Of a stretch of 64,000 nucleotides of DNA, positions 10,268 to 20,708 are shown one piece after another. How positions within the stretch are numbered: the stretch's first letter is position 1; every line of letters starts with the position of its first letter. Source of the DNA: Ostrinia nubilalis (lineage: Eukaryota; Arthropoda; Insecta; Lepidoptera; Crambidae); contig NC_087110.1 in the NCBI RefSeq assembly GCF_963855985.1, positions 8,175,001 through 8,239,000 of the forward strand, read 5' to 3'. A model generated the notes under the pieces. It saw only the letters and a list, made by a program, of their open reading frames with translations, had not been told where the DNA came from and ran no database searches. The position numbers and the translations under genes are program-made.

Positions 10268-10680
10268 GGGTTGCCATCTCTAAAATTTGGCAACCACGGG
10301 ACTATTCCCACCTCTCGTTCCCACCGTTGCAACTCCTGTGTAGCCAGGATCTACAGCTTGACCGCCAATAAAAACCCAATCAGTGAAAGTCAAGTTTGTG
10401 ACGGGGGAAAGTTAAACTGTCATTGGACCCGCAACAAAATTAATCAGAAGAACATAGGAGGAGTTCGAAGTTAATTTGGCAACCAGGAAAAAACGCGTGA
10501 AAACCCCGGATTTTGGAGCCAAGAACCCGGATATTATGTCAACAGGTTTTCATCAAACTTAGGTGCATCGCCTAAGACGAATTTTTTGTATCTGGATAGC
10601 AAATGAAACTCTGTCCGGACGCTTCGCGGATTCCCTCTAAACTAGGACAAATCCGGAGAAACCCGGACAGAAGGTAACCC
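10268..10680. mobile_element. TA-flanked MITE (GGGTTGCC/GGTAACCC ends)
   Basis: Inverted ends GGGTTGCCATCT and, reversed from the right, GGGTTACCTTCT, are each flanked by TA (10266-10267 and 10681-10682). Length is 413 bp with no coding frame. TA duplication suggests a Tc1/mariner-type mover, though other TA-duplicating families are possible. It directly precedes the 5' region of the non-LTR element. Confidence 0.65.
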
Positions 10681-11204
10681 TAACTGTAAGGGCCATCCAA
10701 AGGGAGCAAGGACGCTTGATACTTTACCGTTAATTGGCGTTTGGAAGATGTCGAACCCGCGAATGTTCTTGAGATGTTATAAAGAAGGTGGTAAAGATAT
10801 TTTACAAGTATTATTTGCGTGCACTTGTCAGGGGAATCTTTTATGAGTTGGATTTGACCCGCGCGAAATGTGACTGAGTCAAAAACAAGCAACTTATTTT
10901 AAAAAGGTTGATACTTGTTTAGATAAAAGGTTGATACTTTTTTCGTCGTCGCACCTCTCGAGCGGACAGACGTGTGTCGCGCGTATCGGATATAATTTAA
11001 ATAATAAGTTCCCAATTGTCGTCCTTAAATAAAGTGTCAGTGAGTCAAAAGTCGTGTAACTGCGTTTGAGTGACTTGATACCATTACAACTGTTGAACAT
11101 TATACCTCACTCCGGTGCACCTCCGCGGGACAAGAACGCTTGCATTTTTCGTCCCTTTCACATCTGTGGCGTATTCTAATACTTTATTGACTCGACCATT
11201 CAAT

Positions 11205-12176
11205 ATGAGCGTTAAGCGATCGCCTTCTAAGTCGCACAAGGGGTCTACCTTTACTGGTTCACACACAGACGCGGATTGTGAAGCTACCGACTCAAACTCG
11301 CAAATTACTCAACGGAGGCGAAAACAACCTGACTCAGACATTCTCAAAAGGGCTGACCTCGTCGACTTCAAAAAGGAAATGATGACCATTTTGCAAGATA
11401 TCAAAGAATCTAACAGTGACTTCATGCGTACTATTAGATCGGAAATATCTGAGATCAAAACACAAGTGAGTTCAGTGACTAAAACGTTGGATAACATTAC
11501 TCAACAACAAAGTCAGTTTAGGCATGAACTAACAGACCTTTCTCAATCATTGAACTTTCATACTAAATCCTTTGATGATCTCCGAACGAAAACACAAGAA
11601 ATGTCCAAGGAAATCACTCAGGTTAAAAGCCTAAGTAAGGAAGTCGATATCTATAACCGTCGTATAGCCAACTTGGAACGAGATTTTAACATTCAACAAC
11701 AACGGGAAAGACTAAACAACATAGAATTAGCTGGCGTTCCGGAGAACAATAAAGAGGACCTTGCTCAACTATTACTATCCATCTGCGAAATATTGGGCGT
11801 CCAGGCATCGAAGGACGACATCGTAAGCATTCATCGTGTTCCAAAGAAATTACCCAACGCAAAATCACCAAAAAATATTATAGCAAAAATGAGCAGCCAA
11901 CTCATTAAGGACAAAATTATATCGGCTATTCGAAGGAAGAAAGGTCTTACCACCAATGATCTGGGACTTACACCATCTAGTGATCCGAGGAGAATATACA
12001 TAAACGAGCATTTAACTCCTTTCTTCAAAATGATTCATACGAAAACTCGCGAGACTGCTGCAGGAGCTGCCTACCAACATGTTTGGATCCGAAATGGGAA
12101 AATATTCGTTCGAAAAAACGACACATCGCCTGCAATAAATATTGTAGATGTCATAGACCTAGAAAAAATTAAGTGA
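11205..12176 (+). CDS. Non-LTR retrotransposon ORF1 protein
   Basis: This ORF1-type RNA-binding protein has a basic, Ser-rich N-terminus (MSVKRSPSKSHKG), a coiled-coil middle rich in Lys, Glu, Ser and Gln, then a segment with LNNIELAGVPENNKEDLAQ. It ends with a domain containing VWIRNGKIFVRKND, close to the conserved C-terminal domain shared by ORF1 proteins of insect CR1/Jockey-like elements and baculovirus FP25K (Baculo_FP_C). Known role for such proteins: binding element RNA to form the retrotransposition particle. The frame opens earlier, at 11115, but the first 30 residues are hydrophobic and unlike ORF1, so the Met at 11205 is the more likely start. Its ORF2 partner lies 4.7 kb downstream. 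Confidence 0.8.
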   Translation: MSVKRSPSKSHKGSTFTGSHTDADCEATDSNSQITQRRRKQPDSDILKRADLVDFKKEMMTILQDIKESNSDFMRTIRSEISEIKTQVSSVTKTLDNITQQQSQFRHELTDLSQSLNFHTKSFDDLRTKTQEMSKEITQVKSLSKEVDIYNRRIANLERDFNIQQQRERLNNIELAGVPENNKEDLAQLLLSICEILGVQASKDDIVSIHRVPKKLPNAKSPKNIIAKMSSQLIKDKIISAIRRKKGLTTNDLGLTPSSDPRRIYINEHLTPFFKMIHTKTRETAAGAAYQHVWIRNGKIFVRKNDTSPAINIVDVIDLEKIK

Positions 12177-13928
12177 CTAGTTTTCTTAAAATTATTTATC
12201 TACAAAAAAGGTATTGTGATACTGAAGGGAGGTACTTTTATAGTCTATAAAATAACTAATAACATGACAATTAACCTTTGTTTACTTTTAAGCCATTTGT
12301 TTAGTCTTTATTTTAATCACGAAGTAATTCACGCATGCACTATGTTATCCTGTTTGTACTCATTGTTATGCAGGTATACTATTTTTATCGCTATAACAGT
12401 TTCATCACAAATTATAAATATTAATAAACTGATCCATCACTTAAGAGCGTTGTCACATTTTTCATGCAGAAATCGAGAATTTGGCAGATTTCGAAATGAT
12501 TTTAGTCATATAATTTATTGTTATAGCTTCTTTTGACTTATATCATCGTAATTATCATACGTTTTTACGGAATGTCTATTGACAAAATCTCGTTCAAATT
12601 GGATTTTTGCCTACGAAAACAGCGAATTTCGAAAGCCCGATTTCCAGGTAACTCGCGAAGGCACAACTTTGAACTAATATTACAACAAATTTATTTCTAA
12701 GTAAGAAGATAGAATGTATTCATTAGAATAAGCATACCCTGAAGAAGAAAGTGTATTGAGAAAATTTTGATGTTTAATTCATTAAAATGCATTTTTATCA
12801 TGTCTAAAATAGTCAAAATTCGAGAAAATTACTGCAAGAAAACAGGTCACATCTCATAATCTAAAAGTCATTTGGCAACATAAACTACTTTATACTTAAG
12901 AAGAAACATAGTACTATTATTGTGTGAAAAAGAAAAAATATCCATCTTCAATCTTCAAATGAAAAATTAATTTGAAAATACTATAAAATCGGGTGCATCA
13001 AATGGCATAAATCAGTCGTGCTTTGGCACTCGTAGACGCCGGGTCTATGTCAGTTGACTGCCCACTGACGTATATGCGTCACGCGTGATTTTTTCGAAAA
13101 TTGTAGTATGATTGAGTACTTTTGATCCGCAAGTATTTTTAATTTATTTGTTTAGGTAAATCGGACTTGTAATTTCTTTCTTTTCAAACTTTTTATTATT
13201 TTACTTACAGAATATGGGTAGAATAGATAAAAGATATTATTATGGTACCTGTTTGGTCAGGAAAAAATAAATGACTAATAAAAATTTTAACAGGGTGTCA
13301 AAACATTAGTCTATGCTATTGTGTTTCTACCAACATAAAATATACTCTTCCTTACTAATAAAAGTTGAATAGCGTCTATATGGTCACACAACGCTTCGTC
13401 ATGTTTTTCCGAAAGTTCAATTACTGACGACTGAATGAAAGAAATTGGTACGTTTAGTAATAAAGGGGTAGGTCAGGTAAATGGCAAATCCACCAGCGGT
13501 CGCTCGATGACACTTAGACAAATAGTTTTATAAAACGTCAACTAAGTTGGTTAGGTATTTGTATTGTAGATACTTATACAAATGAACGTATAAAATGAGT
13601 TTATTTTAAAAGTATAGGTACAGGGTGGAAACGATAAGTGATTTCACTTGATTTTTAATTATACAAAATATCGAGAAACTGTTTACTGTTCCTGTAAGTG
13701 CTTCATGAGCTCTTTAAAACAATAACAATAAATAGGTCAAAGAATAAACTGGATCTATGCGAAAATTCAATGTTTCCGAATTTCATACTAAATGTATGCT
13801 ATTTTTAATTGAGTAATATATAATAATCAAACAACAAACTCGTAAATTGCATTCTTATTGAAATTATTTACGGAAAACATGATTTTAGGTTTAACTTGCT
13901 ACAATATCATCAAGAGATACTAATTAAT
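12177..13928. other. AT-rich inter-ORF DNA
   Basis: The first 360 bp hold a small open frame (12216-12536) with no recognised domain that may be inter-ORF sequence of the element. Beyond about 12600 no retroelement protein similarity is visible. A phrase TGACTGCCCACTGACG and nearby GC-richer text (13010-13095) stand out from the AT background but were not identified. Confidence 0.35.
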
Positions 13929-14829
13929 AAATCTATACTTATAATAAATCTGTAGAGATGTCAATTCTGTACATGAAATATATTTTCAAAATAACTATCA
14001 GGGGGTGATTAGTGATCGATACTGATGCCAAAAATGCAATCAGTAAAATTTTTGTCTGTCTGTCTGTCTGTCTGTCTGTATGTTCCTTATAGAAACAAAA
14101 ACTACTCGACGGATTTTAACGAAACTTGGTACAATTATTCTTCATACTCCTGGGCAGGTTTTAGTATTCTTGGGAATTCCCAAGGGAACGGGAATTAGCG
14201 GGAAAATCCTTTTGTATAAATCGCTTAAGTTAGACGCTTGAAATTTGGCATGCAGGTATCTTAGTAAACTCAAAGCTTAGTTAAAACTGGATATTGCAAA
14301 ATTCCCACGGGAACGGGAGTTAGCGGGAAAAAACATTTGTATGAAAAAATCTAAACCGCTTAAGTTAGACGCTTGAAATTTGGCATGCAGGTATCTTATT
14401 AAACTTAAAGCTTAGTTACAACAGTATATTGCAAAATTCCCACGGGAACGGGAGTTAGTGGGAAAAAACATTTGTATGAAAAAATCTAAACCGCTTAAGT
14501 TAGACGCTTGAAATTTGGTATGCAGGTATCTTAGTAAACTTAAAGCTTAGTTACAACCGGATATTGCAAAATTCCCACGGGAACGGGAGTCAGCGGGAAA
14601 AAACTTTGTATGAAAAAATCTAAACCGCTTAAGTTATATGCTTGAAATTTGGCATGCAGGTATCTTAGTAAACTTAAAGCTTAGTTACAACAGGATATTG
14701 CAAAATTCCAACGGGAACGGGAGTTAGCGAGAAAAAACATTTGTATGAAAAAATCTAAACCGCGTAAGATAGATGAAGGAGGTAAAACGGGATCCACGCG
14801 TACGAAGTCGCGGGCGGCCGCTAGTACTA
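13929..14829 (+). repeat. (CTGT)n-associated interspersed repeat with internal tandem array
   Basis: The order is: ATCTGTAGAGATGTC near the start, GGGTGATTAGTGATCGATAC, a (CTGT)n run at 14056-14080, ACTCGACGGATTTTAACG, repeated GGGAACGGGAGTTAGCGGG units, and the end GGATCCACGCGTACGAAG, GTCGCGGGCGGCCGCTAGT. The same 3' end occurs at 46565-46605, and shorter variants at 50500-50610. This is a common lepidopteran repeat architecture. No coding capacity is visible. Confidence 0.75.
14222..14775 (+). repeat. 135-bp tandem repeat, about four units
   Basis: The phrase CGCTTAAGTTAGACGC recurs starting at 14222, 14357, 14492 and 14626, with a degenerate fifth start at 14761. Spacings are 135, 135, 134 and 135 bp. 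Each unit also carries GAAATTTGGCATGCAGG and CCCACGGGAACGGGAG. An older, divergent unit precedes the array at about 14125-14221. Confidence 0.9.
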
Positions 14830-15123
14830 AATAAACAGATAAAGGGGACGGCATTAAGACACTCAGAATTCTCAGAAACCATTGATTTCGTGTTTGTTTG
14901 TAACTGTATTAAATGTATGAAAGCTGGAAATATAGGTTTTTTGAATAGATTCAGTTCGTTCCATATTATTGATGCCGTTTGCTAGGTCTCATGAAGCACT
15001 TTTTCAGTAAGTAACCATTTGTTCGACATCTTGTATACCTACTATAAGAAATATTCGAGTGAGATCACCTTATCGATTATTTTCGTCATCCTTATTTGTA
15101 TTAAATTTAATTAAAATACACTA

Positions 15124-15245
15124 AGGCTGAGATGCACCACCTAACTTTGACCCTAACTGACAATAACCGGTGTTTTATGTTAGACAGATTTTTGACATCC
15201 AAAATTTTGATGTCAATGTTAAAGTAAGACGGTGCAACACGGCCT
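15124..15245. mobile_element. Short TA-MITE, AGGCTGAG...GTGCAACACGGCCT family, copy 1
   Basis: Ends AGGCTGAGATGCACC and, reversed, AGGCCGTGTTGCACC enclose a body with AACTTTGACC and AAAGTAAGAC. TA is on the left and AA on the right, a decayed duplication. Related copies lie at 39208-39339, 42596-42715 and 60299-60412. Confidence 0.8.
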
Positions 15246-16382
15246 AACAAATGTATCGTAGACAGTACTTTTTATTTTCTTCATAAATCTTTCTTTTCTT
15301 TGTAAAGCTATCTACAAGCTTTTATTTTTTTTTACATCTGGAGTTGTAAAATCTTGCAACTTAAAATTTACTTACTTCCCGTTTTCCCATTGAGCTGAAA
15401 TTTTGCATGTCTACACAGGCATGCAAAATTTCGTTTCATTTCGCACTAAATAATTTAATTTACACGTGTTTTCATGCGATGGCCAAGTCAATATATTTAT
15501 GTAAAACGTTAATGATTTCCTGGACTGGACTTGGTATTACATGGATCTCACAACTTTTTACCGTAGAACAACTGAGTAGTGAGACTTGGTTTTTTGACAA
15601 GTATTGTTTTTGATGGGTTTGTATTACAGAACGCATGTGTACCTAATGGGATAACTGTTTAAAAACACTATTAGATAAATTTTGCTCTATGGATAAAAAT
15701 CTTAAAGTTACCTCTGATTTTTAGCATTATACGACCGTGGTTTATAATAATAAATTCTATAAAATCACAATGATATCAGCATTTACCTCTTTGATTTCCT
15801 GACTTGTTTAGATTTACAAAAGCTAAATATTTATTATTAACTTTTAGATAATAATTTGAATGGCGCTTACGATGTTTAGTTACGAGCTCTTTGATGGGCA
15901 CAGATATTATAGATAACGTTTAAAAAATGGCACGCTCGTTTTCATACATTTCATTCTATTTATTTAACCTGTCCATATTTATGTGCAGAAACGTCACAAA
16001 ATCAGAATAAATTTTAATTTTTCCATCCCGCATCATAAAAACTAAAAAGTCAAAAGTAAAATTTAAATAGTAAATATTTTTCATAAACAAGCTTTTGATG
16101 CTGTAAAAAGAATAAAATAAACCATAAATTCTTTCAAACCCATCAACTTATTACTTTACTCAATTTAAAGATTAAAAACTTGTCACGGGATTTACTAGTG
16201 TAAAAAGTACATTAATTACGTAACTTGATTTTGCTAAAAGTCTGATCTGAGAAAAAATCAAATAGGTAAATTTTACATTATTTCTTTATTATTATGTATG
16301 ATGTACTGTCTTAGGTACGATACAACTACGGATTAAGATCGTTTAGTCAACGCAGCGTTGAAATTGTACAGATAAATGCAGT
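15246..16382. other. AT-rich sequence with half of a foldback repeat
   Basis: The segment 15450-15619 (CACGTGTTTTCATGCGATGG ... GTATTGTTTTTGATGGG) matches the right arm of the foldback element at 44554-44848. The left arm is missing. The rest is AT-rich with no recognised coding or repeat content. Confidence 0.6.
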
Positions 16383-16901
16383 TTGCGCACTCACTACGCG
16401 ACGTCAAGCAATAAAAACCTAAAATTCGAACGCCAACTTTTTGCTACAACGCTCTTAAAGTATTTATTATTAAATAAACATAGAGATAACCTTTATTTTC
16501 CATGCATTATTACAGTAAAATATAACATTCAGACATATATAAGTTCCATGTATGAAAACAATTATTTTCGATGCATCAAATTAACGTATTATCATGAATT
16601 GTTCTCACGTGAAGATCACCTTAATCCAATCATTGTAACGATACTTTACCAGCACAATGAGGGCTCACTTTATGTGTTCAGCCCGGTAACCCCCATCATT
16701 TTTTATAATATTACATACCGCCAACGAACATTTGTTTTGAGCCTAGCTAGTTATGTTTCTGATTTCAATATCCTAAGCAACAATTATACCCTTTATAGTT
16801 GTCTTAAAGCATTTACACTGATAAATAAAACAAAATTAGAACAACGTACTAATAATGAGCGATTTTTTTTATTACGAGATTATTTGTCTGTATTGTCATA
16901 A
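16383..16901 (+). CDS. Hypothetical AT-rich frame abutting ORF2
   Basis: This 172-codon frame ends in TAA (16899-16901) directly before the ORF2 ATG (16902), with no spacer. The protein (MRTHYATSSNKNLKF ...) is rich in Tyr, Asn, Ile and Leu, shows no recognised domain, and could be a chance frame in AT-rich inter-ORF DNA. The stop-start junction would allow reinitiation if the frame were translated. Presence in other copies of the element would decide. Confidence 0.2.
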   Translation: MRTHYATSSNKNLKFERQLFATTLLKYLLLNKHRDNLYFPCIITVKYNIQTYISSMYENNYFRCIKLTYYHELFSREDHLNPIIVTILYQHNEGSLYVFSPVTPIIFYNITYRQRTFVLSLASYVSDFNILSNNYTLYSCLKAFTLINKTKLEQRTNNERFFLLRDYLSVLS

Positions 16902-19814
16902 ATGGCTAATTATATTAAAGTAAATGAAAGAAAGCTAGTTCTTTACTATCAGAATGTGCGTGGCCTACGAACTAAATGTTTGCAGTTATACAACAACGTA
17001 CTGGCTAACGATTTTGATATATTGTTGCTTACTGAAACATGGTTACAAGACGACATAGTTAACTCAGAATTATGTGACAGTAGGTATGACATGTTTCGTT
17101 GCGACCGTGACTGCCAGATGACTAATAAGAAGCGCGGCGGAGGAGTAATGGTGTGCGCCCGGCGAGAGCTCGCAGCCGAGTCGTGCGTCGAGTGGCGGGG
17201 CGCACGGGCCACTGAGTCATTATGCATATCTATACCTGCACGCGCGATTAACTCTTGTCACGCACTACGTATAATATTGATCTATATACCGCCAGATTTA
17301 AGCACTTTTGCATCTCGTTACGAAGAGATAGGTAATAGTATACAACATCTCTTCGACACATTTCCTTCTGATAATGTAATTCTGTTGGGTGATTTTAACT
17401 TACCGTGTATATCCTGGAATGACCACAACGAATGTATAAATTTGGGCGTGGGTCCTAAAGTCGTTTCTGATTGCGCTAACACATTTGTCAACCACATGCA
17501 CCTCTTAGGTTTGTGTCAATACAACTTGATTCGCAACTCATCTGGAAGGCTTTTGGACTTGTGCTTTTGTAGCGTTCCGTGTTCAATATCACAATGTTTG
17601 CAACCTATTATTATGGAGGACAACTATCACCCAGCGATAATTATTGATGTACTGGACCTACACGTATCGCCTTTGATGGAAAAAAAAGATTCTAAATATA
17701 ACTTTAGGAAGTGCGACTACCATGAGGTAAACAATTACTTAAATAACATTGATTGGAATGACTTATTGTCCTGTGGAACAGTGAACGAAGCTGTAGATAT
17801 ATTTTGTGATAAAATTAAGACATGCATATCCTTATTAGTACCTTTAATTAAAAGTAAAAAGACCTCATATCCATCATGGTTTAGCCCGGCATTGATCAAA
17901 ATTAATAAAGAAAAAATGAAAATACATAAAAGGTGGAAAAATTATGGAAATCCTAGGGACTATGACGAGTTTAAATTGTTGAGAAATAGACAGCATCGCG
18001 TACAGGAAGCTTGTTTTAATCATTTCATAAGTACATCCGAAAATCTTATTAAAGAGTCACCTAAATTCTTCTGGAAGTATGTAAAAAGTAAAAAAGGATC
18101 TACCAACTATCCTTCTAAATTTTCTTATAATGGCAGTAATTACACTAAAGGTGAAGATATTTCTAACGCATTTAGCCAGTTTTTTGAAAGCGTTTTTCTT
18201 AGGTCTACGGGAGAGAGCTCATCGGCATCTGAAAACGTAAGCCAGTCTCAACCAAATAATGATTGTTTATCGCAAGTCAACGTGGATAGGGAAAAAGTGC
18301 TGAGATTATTACGGGGCCTGGATAGAAGCAAGGGTGCCGGCTGTGACGGCATTCCTCCACTGTTTCTTGCCTCATGCGCTGAAAGTCTTTGTTCTCCGAT
18401 TGCAATTCTATTTCAAAGATCGCTGAGGGAATGTGTTTACCCTGACTTGTGGAAAAAGGCACAGATTGTCCCAATCCATAAAAAGGGATCATTGTCTTTG
18501 ATTACAAATTATCGCCCTATTTCAATCCTTAACACCATTGGCAAACTATTTGAGAAGCTTGTATATGAATTTATTTACTCGACTATTGCTAAGAGCATCC
18601 CACAGACACAACACGGCTTCCTGCGCGGTCGGTCTACTACGTCTAACTTAGCTTTGTTTACTGACTTTGTTCTTGGAGCGATGGAAGGTGGTGGGCAGGT
18701 TGACGTGGTCTATACGGATTTTGAAAAAGCCTTTGACCGAGTGAACCACGGCATCCTTCTTCAGAAGCTTCAAAATCTTGGAATACATGGCGACTTGTTG
18801 CGCTGGGTTAACTCTTACCTTACAAACCGTTCACAATTGGTTGTTCTGGGTGGTTATAGATCGGACTGTGTTTCTGTCCCCTCTGGAATTCCCCAGGGAT
18901 CTCATCTTGGCCCTCTCTTCTACAACGCATACATTTATGACATGAGCAGTATTCTCAAAAACTCGAAGCATCTATTATACGCTGATGATAAGAAAATTTA
19001 TATGAAAATACAAACTATCGAAGACTGTGAAAAGTTACAATACGATCTCAATAACTTACAAAAATACTACACTAATAATAAAATAACAGTCAGCATTCAA
19101 AAGTGTCAATGTATAAGTTTTACCCGAAAAAAAACTCCTATAGTTTATGCATACCAATTGGACGGCGTTGTGATAGAGAGGACTGAGGTGGTCCGTGATC
19201 TGGGTGTCTATTTTGATAGCAGAATGCTCATGTCTACCCATATAGACATAATTAGGGGTAGGGCGTACAGGAACCTCGGTTTTGTCATGCGTACATGTCA
19301 ACCTTTCAGGGATCCACTCAGTTTGAAGGTAGTGTATTTTGCATATGTACGTAGCATTTTAGAGTATGCCGCACCTGTGTGGTCGCCATGTTACAATGTT
19401 TACATCAAAGGCATCGAAAACATACAAAAAAAATTTGTTCGTTATCTTAATTTTAAATGTAAGAAAATTGAAATAGGCGCCGAATACGAGGAGATTTGTC
19501 GAATTTACAACATTTTAACTTTAGCCGAACGTCGATCAGTATTAGATATGAGCTTGCTATACGATATCATTCGCGGGCGTCTGGACTGTCCCGAGCTTGT
19601 TGAGCTTATCTCTTTGAAAGCCCCCCCGCGTCGCACGAGGCAAACTCGCCTGCTTCATGTCCCGCACCATCGCACTAACTATGGACGGAACTCCGTTTTC
19701 GCTAGAATACCACGCACTTATAATGATAGGTTCAATCATATTGACATTTTCGTTGGCTCCAAACATAAATTTCAAAATAATATTAAACAATGTTTTAATA
19801 ATGGTGAGGAATGA
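16902..19814 (+). CDS. Non-LTR retrotransposon ORF2 (endonuclease-reverse transcriptase, 970 aa)
   Basis: The intact frame encodes an apurinic-type endonuclease followed by a reverse transcriptase. The N-terminal endonuclease shows LYYQNVRGLRTK, TETWL, VILLGDFNLP and YHPAI at the position of the catalytic His. The RT (about residues 480-770) shows YRPISILNTIGKLFEK, HGFLRGRSTTSNL, TDFEKAFDRVNH, SGIPQGSHLGPL and the YADD catalytic motif. A C-terminal region with TLAERRSVLDM follows; no RNase H domain was seen. This set fits Jockey/CR1-group elements and the ORF1 type upstream. Its function is target-primed reverse transcription. No stop or frameshift is visible, so the enzyme may be functional even though the element is disrupted upstream. 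Confidence 0.92.
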   Translation: MANYIKVNERKLVLYYQNVRGLRTKCLQLYNNVLANDFDILLLTETWLQDDIVNSELCDSRYDMFRCDRDCQMTNKKRGGGVMVCARRELAAESCVEWRGARATESLCISIPARAINSCHALRIILIYIPPDLSTFASRYEEIGNSIQHLFDTFPSDNVILLGDFNLPCISWNDHNECINLGVGPKVVSDCANTFVNHMHLLGLCQYNLIRNSSGRLLDLCFCSVPCSISQCLQPIIMEDNYHPAIIIDVLDLHVSPLMEKKDSKYNFRKCDYHEVNNYLNNIDWNDLLSCGTVNEAVDIFCDKIKTCISLLVPLIKSKKTSYPSWFSPALIKINKEKMKIHKRWKNYGNPRDYDEFKLLRNRQHRVQEACFNHFISTSENLIKESPKFFWKYVKSKKGSTNYPSKFSYNGSNYTKGEDISNAFSQFFESVFLRSTGESSSASENVSQSQPNNDCLSQVNVDREKVLRLLRGLDRSKGAGCDGIPPLFLASCAESLCSPIAILFQRSLRECVYPDLWKKAQIVPIHKKGSLSLITNYRPISILNTIGKLFEKLVYEFIYSTIAKSIPQTQHGFLRGRSTTSNLALFTDFVLGAMEGGGQVDVVYTDFEKAFDRVNHGILLQKLQNLGIHGDLLRWVNSYLTNRSQLVVLGGYRSDCVSVPSGIPQGSHLGPLFYNAYIYDMSSILKNSKHLLYADDKKIYMKIQTIEDCEKLQYDLNNLQKYYTNNKITVSIQKCQCISFTRKKTPIVYAYQLDGVVIERTEVVRDLGVYFDSRMLMSTHIDIIRGRAYRNLGFVMRTCQPFRDPLSLKVVYFAYVRSILEYAAPVWSPCYNVYIKGIENIQKKFVRYLNFKCKKIEIGAEYEEICRIYNILTLAERRSVLDMSLLYDIIRGRLDCPELVELISLKAPPRRTRQTRLLHVPHHRTNYGRNSVFARIPRTYNDRFNHIDIFVGSKHKFQNNIKQCFNNGEE

Positions 19815-20232
19815 GGGAGATATTGGGTTGTGCATTGCGTGGGTATAATATTTATATTTTAGTGGTGTTGGGTGGTCTTTATGTGTGAGCAGGACTGGTT
19901 GTGTTGGGCGCTGTCCATGCAAGAATTATCTTCAGCACACTGGCAGCGCACGATACAGCCATTAAGGACACAAAAAAAAAAAAAAAAAACTTGCGGTATG
20001 CATGGTGCAGTGTGTGATGGATCATTGTTTAAATTACATAATGTTTTAGCTTCCCTTCAGTAGGATATTTAAATTCATAATGGTTATCACTCGAGAAGGT
20101 ACGTTGAAATGTTTAATGTTGGATAGTCATAATTGGCCTACAAAATCTACTAAAAAACATTGTTATCACAGATTGATATTGTGCTGTGTACTATCCTTAA
20201 ATAAATAAATAAATAAAATAAATAAATAAAAA
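19815..20232 (+). other. 3' untranslated region of the non-LTR element
   Basis: It follows the ORF2 stop and ends in a run of TAAA/AAAT units at about 20201-20232. An internal A18 at 19972-19989 could mark an older, shorter 3' end or a composite tail. Confidence 0.55.
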
Positions 20233-20590
20233 ATATTGTATATTCTTTGGCACAAGACTCAGATGTACCTCGTACAAACAAAGTGTTTAAAAACACACAA
20301 GTCTATTCAGCATAGCATAGCGACCTATTGGATAATAATCCAATTTAAACGAACTACAAGTCTAGACGGCGATTGGTTAGTATATCTTTAATAAGTTACA
20401 ATTCTGCAGCATCATTCAAAAATCAATCAGACCGATTTCGCAGTACAGGGAGCGATTGCATGGGGGCTGTTTTATATTCAAAAAAATATCGGGACTGATT
20501 TTCATCCAAACACGTATATGCTCCATAAATCAGCAGTCCAGTTCAGTTCAAAACTGAGATAAAAATAAAAATGTCGCAGTCAATTACTAA
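20233..20590. other. Sequence without a recognised feature
   Basis: No frame or known repeat phrase was seen between the non-LTR tail and the following MITE. Confidence 0.4.
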
Positions 20591-20708
20591 CCCCCTTACT
20601 AATAAAACTTACATGCTCGTTGATCAATGTTTTAAAGTGACGTTTAGTATGGAAATGTCATTTTAAAACAGTGATCAACAACTGTGTAACTTTTTATTAG
20701 TAAGGGGG
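20591..20708. mobile_element. 118-bp MITE, TAA duplication
   Basis: The inverted ends CCCCCTTACTAATAAAA (left) and their reverse complement on the right are flanked by TAA at 20588-20590 and 20709-20711. A 3-bp TAA/TTA duplication suggests a PIF/Harbinger-type mover. An inner palindromic pair, TTGATCA, is also visible. Confidence 0.8.

Larger units (their letters stand above)
10683..20232 (+). mobile_element. Jockey/CR1-like non-LTR retrotransposon, interrupted
   Basis: The element runs from a 5' untranslated region (about 10683-11204), through ORF1 (11205-12176) and ORF2 (16902-19814), to a 3' untranslated region ending in a TAAA-rich tail at about 20201-20232. A further A-run lies at 19972-19989. 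Both frames are intact and on the same strand. They are 4.7 kb apart, however, far more than usual for two-ORF elements. The gap contains at least three unrelated repeats, so the copy has probably been split by later insertions. The 5' end is approximate, and I could not identify flanking duplications. Confidence 0.7.

Noticed and set aside
12216..12536. 106-codon frame after ORF1 as a third gene of the non-LTR element
   Set aside because: Its composition mirrors the AT-rich background, no domain is recognisable, and conservation is unknown.
14056..14080. Regular CTGT repeats considered as a CRISPR-like array
   Set aside because: This is a simple microsatellite in a eukaryotic interspersed repeat, with no spacers.
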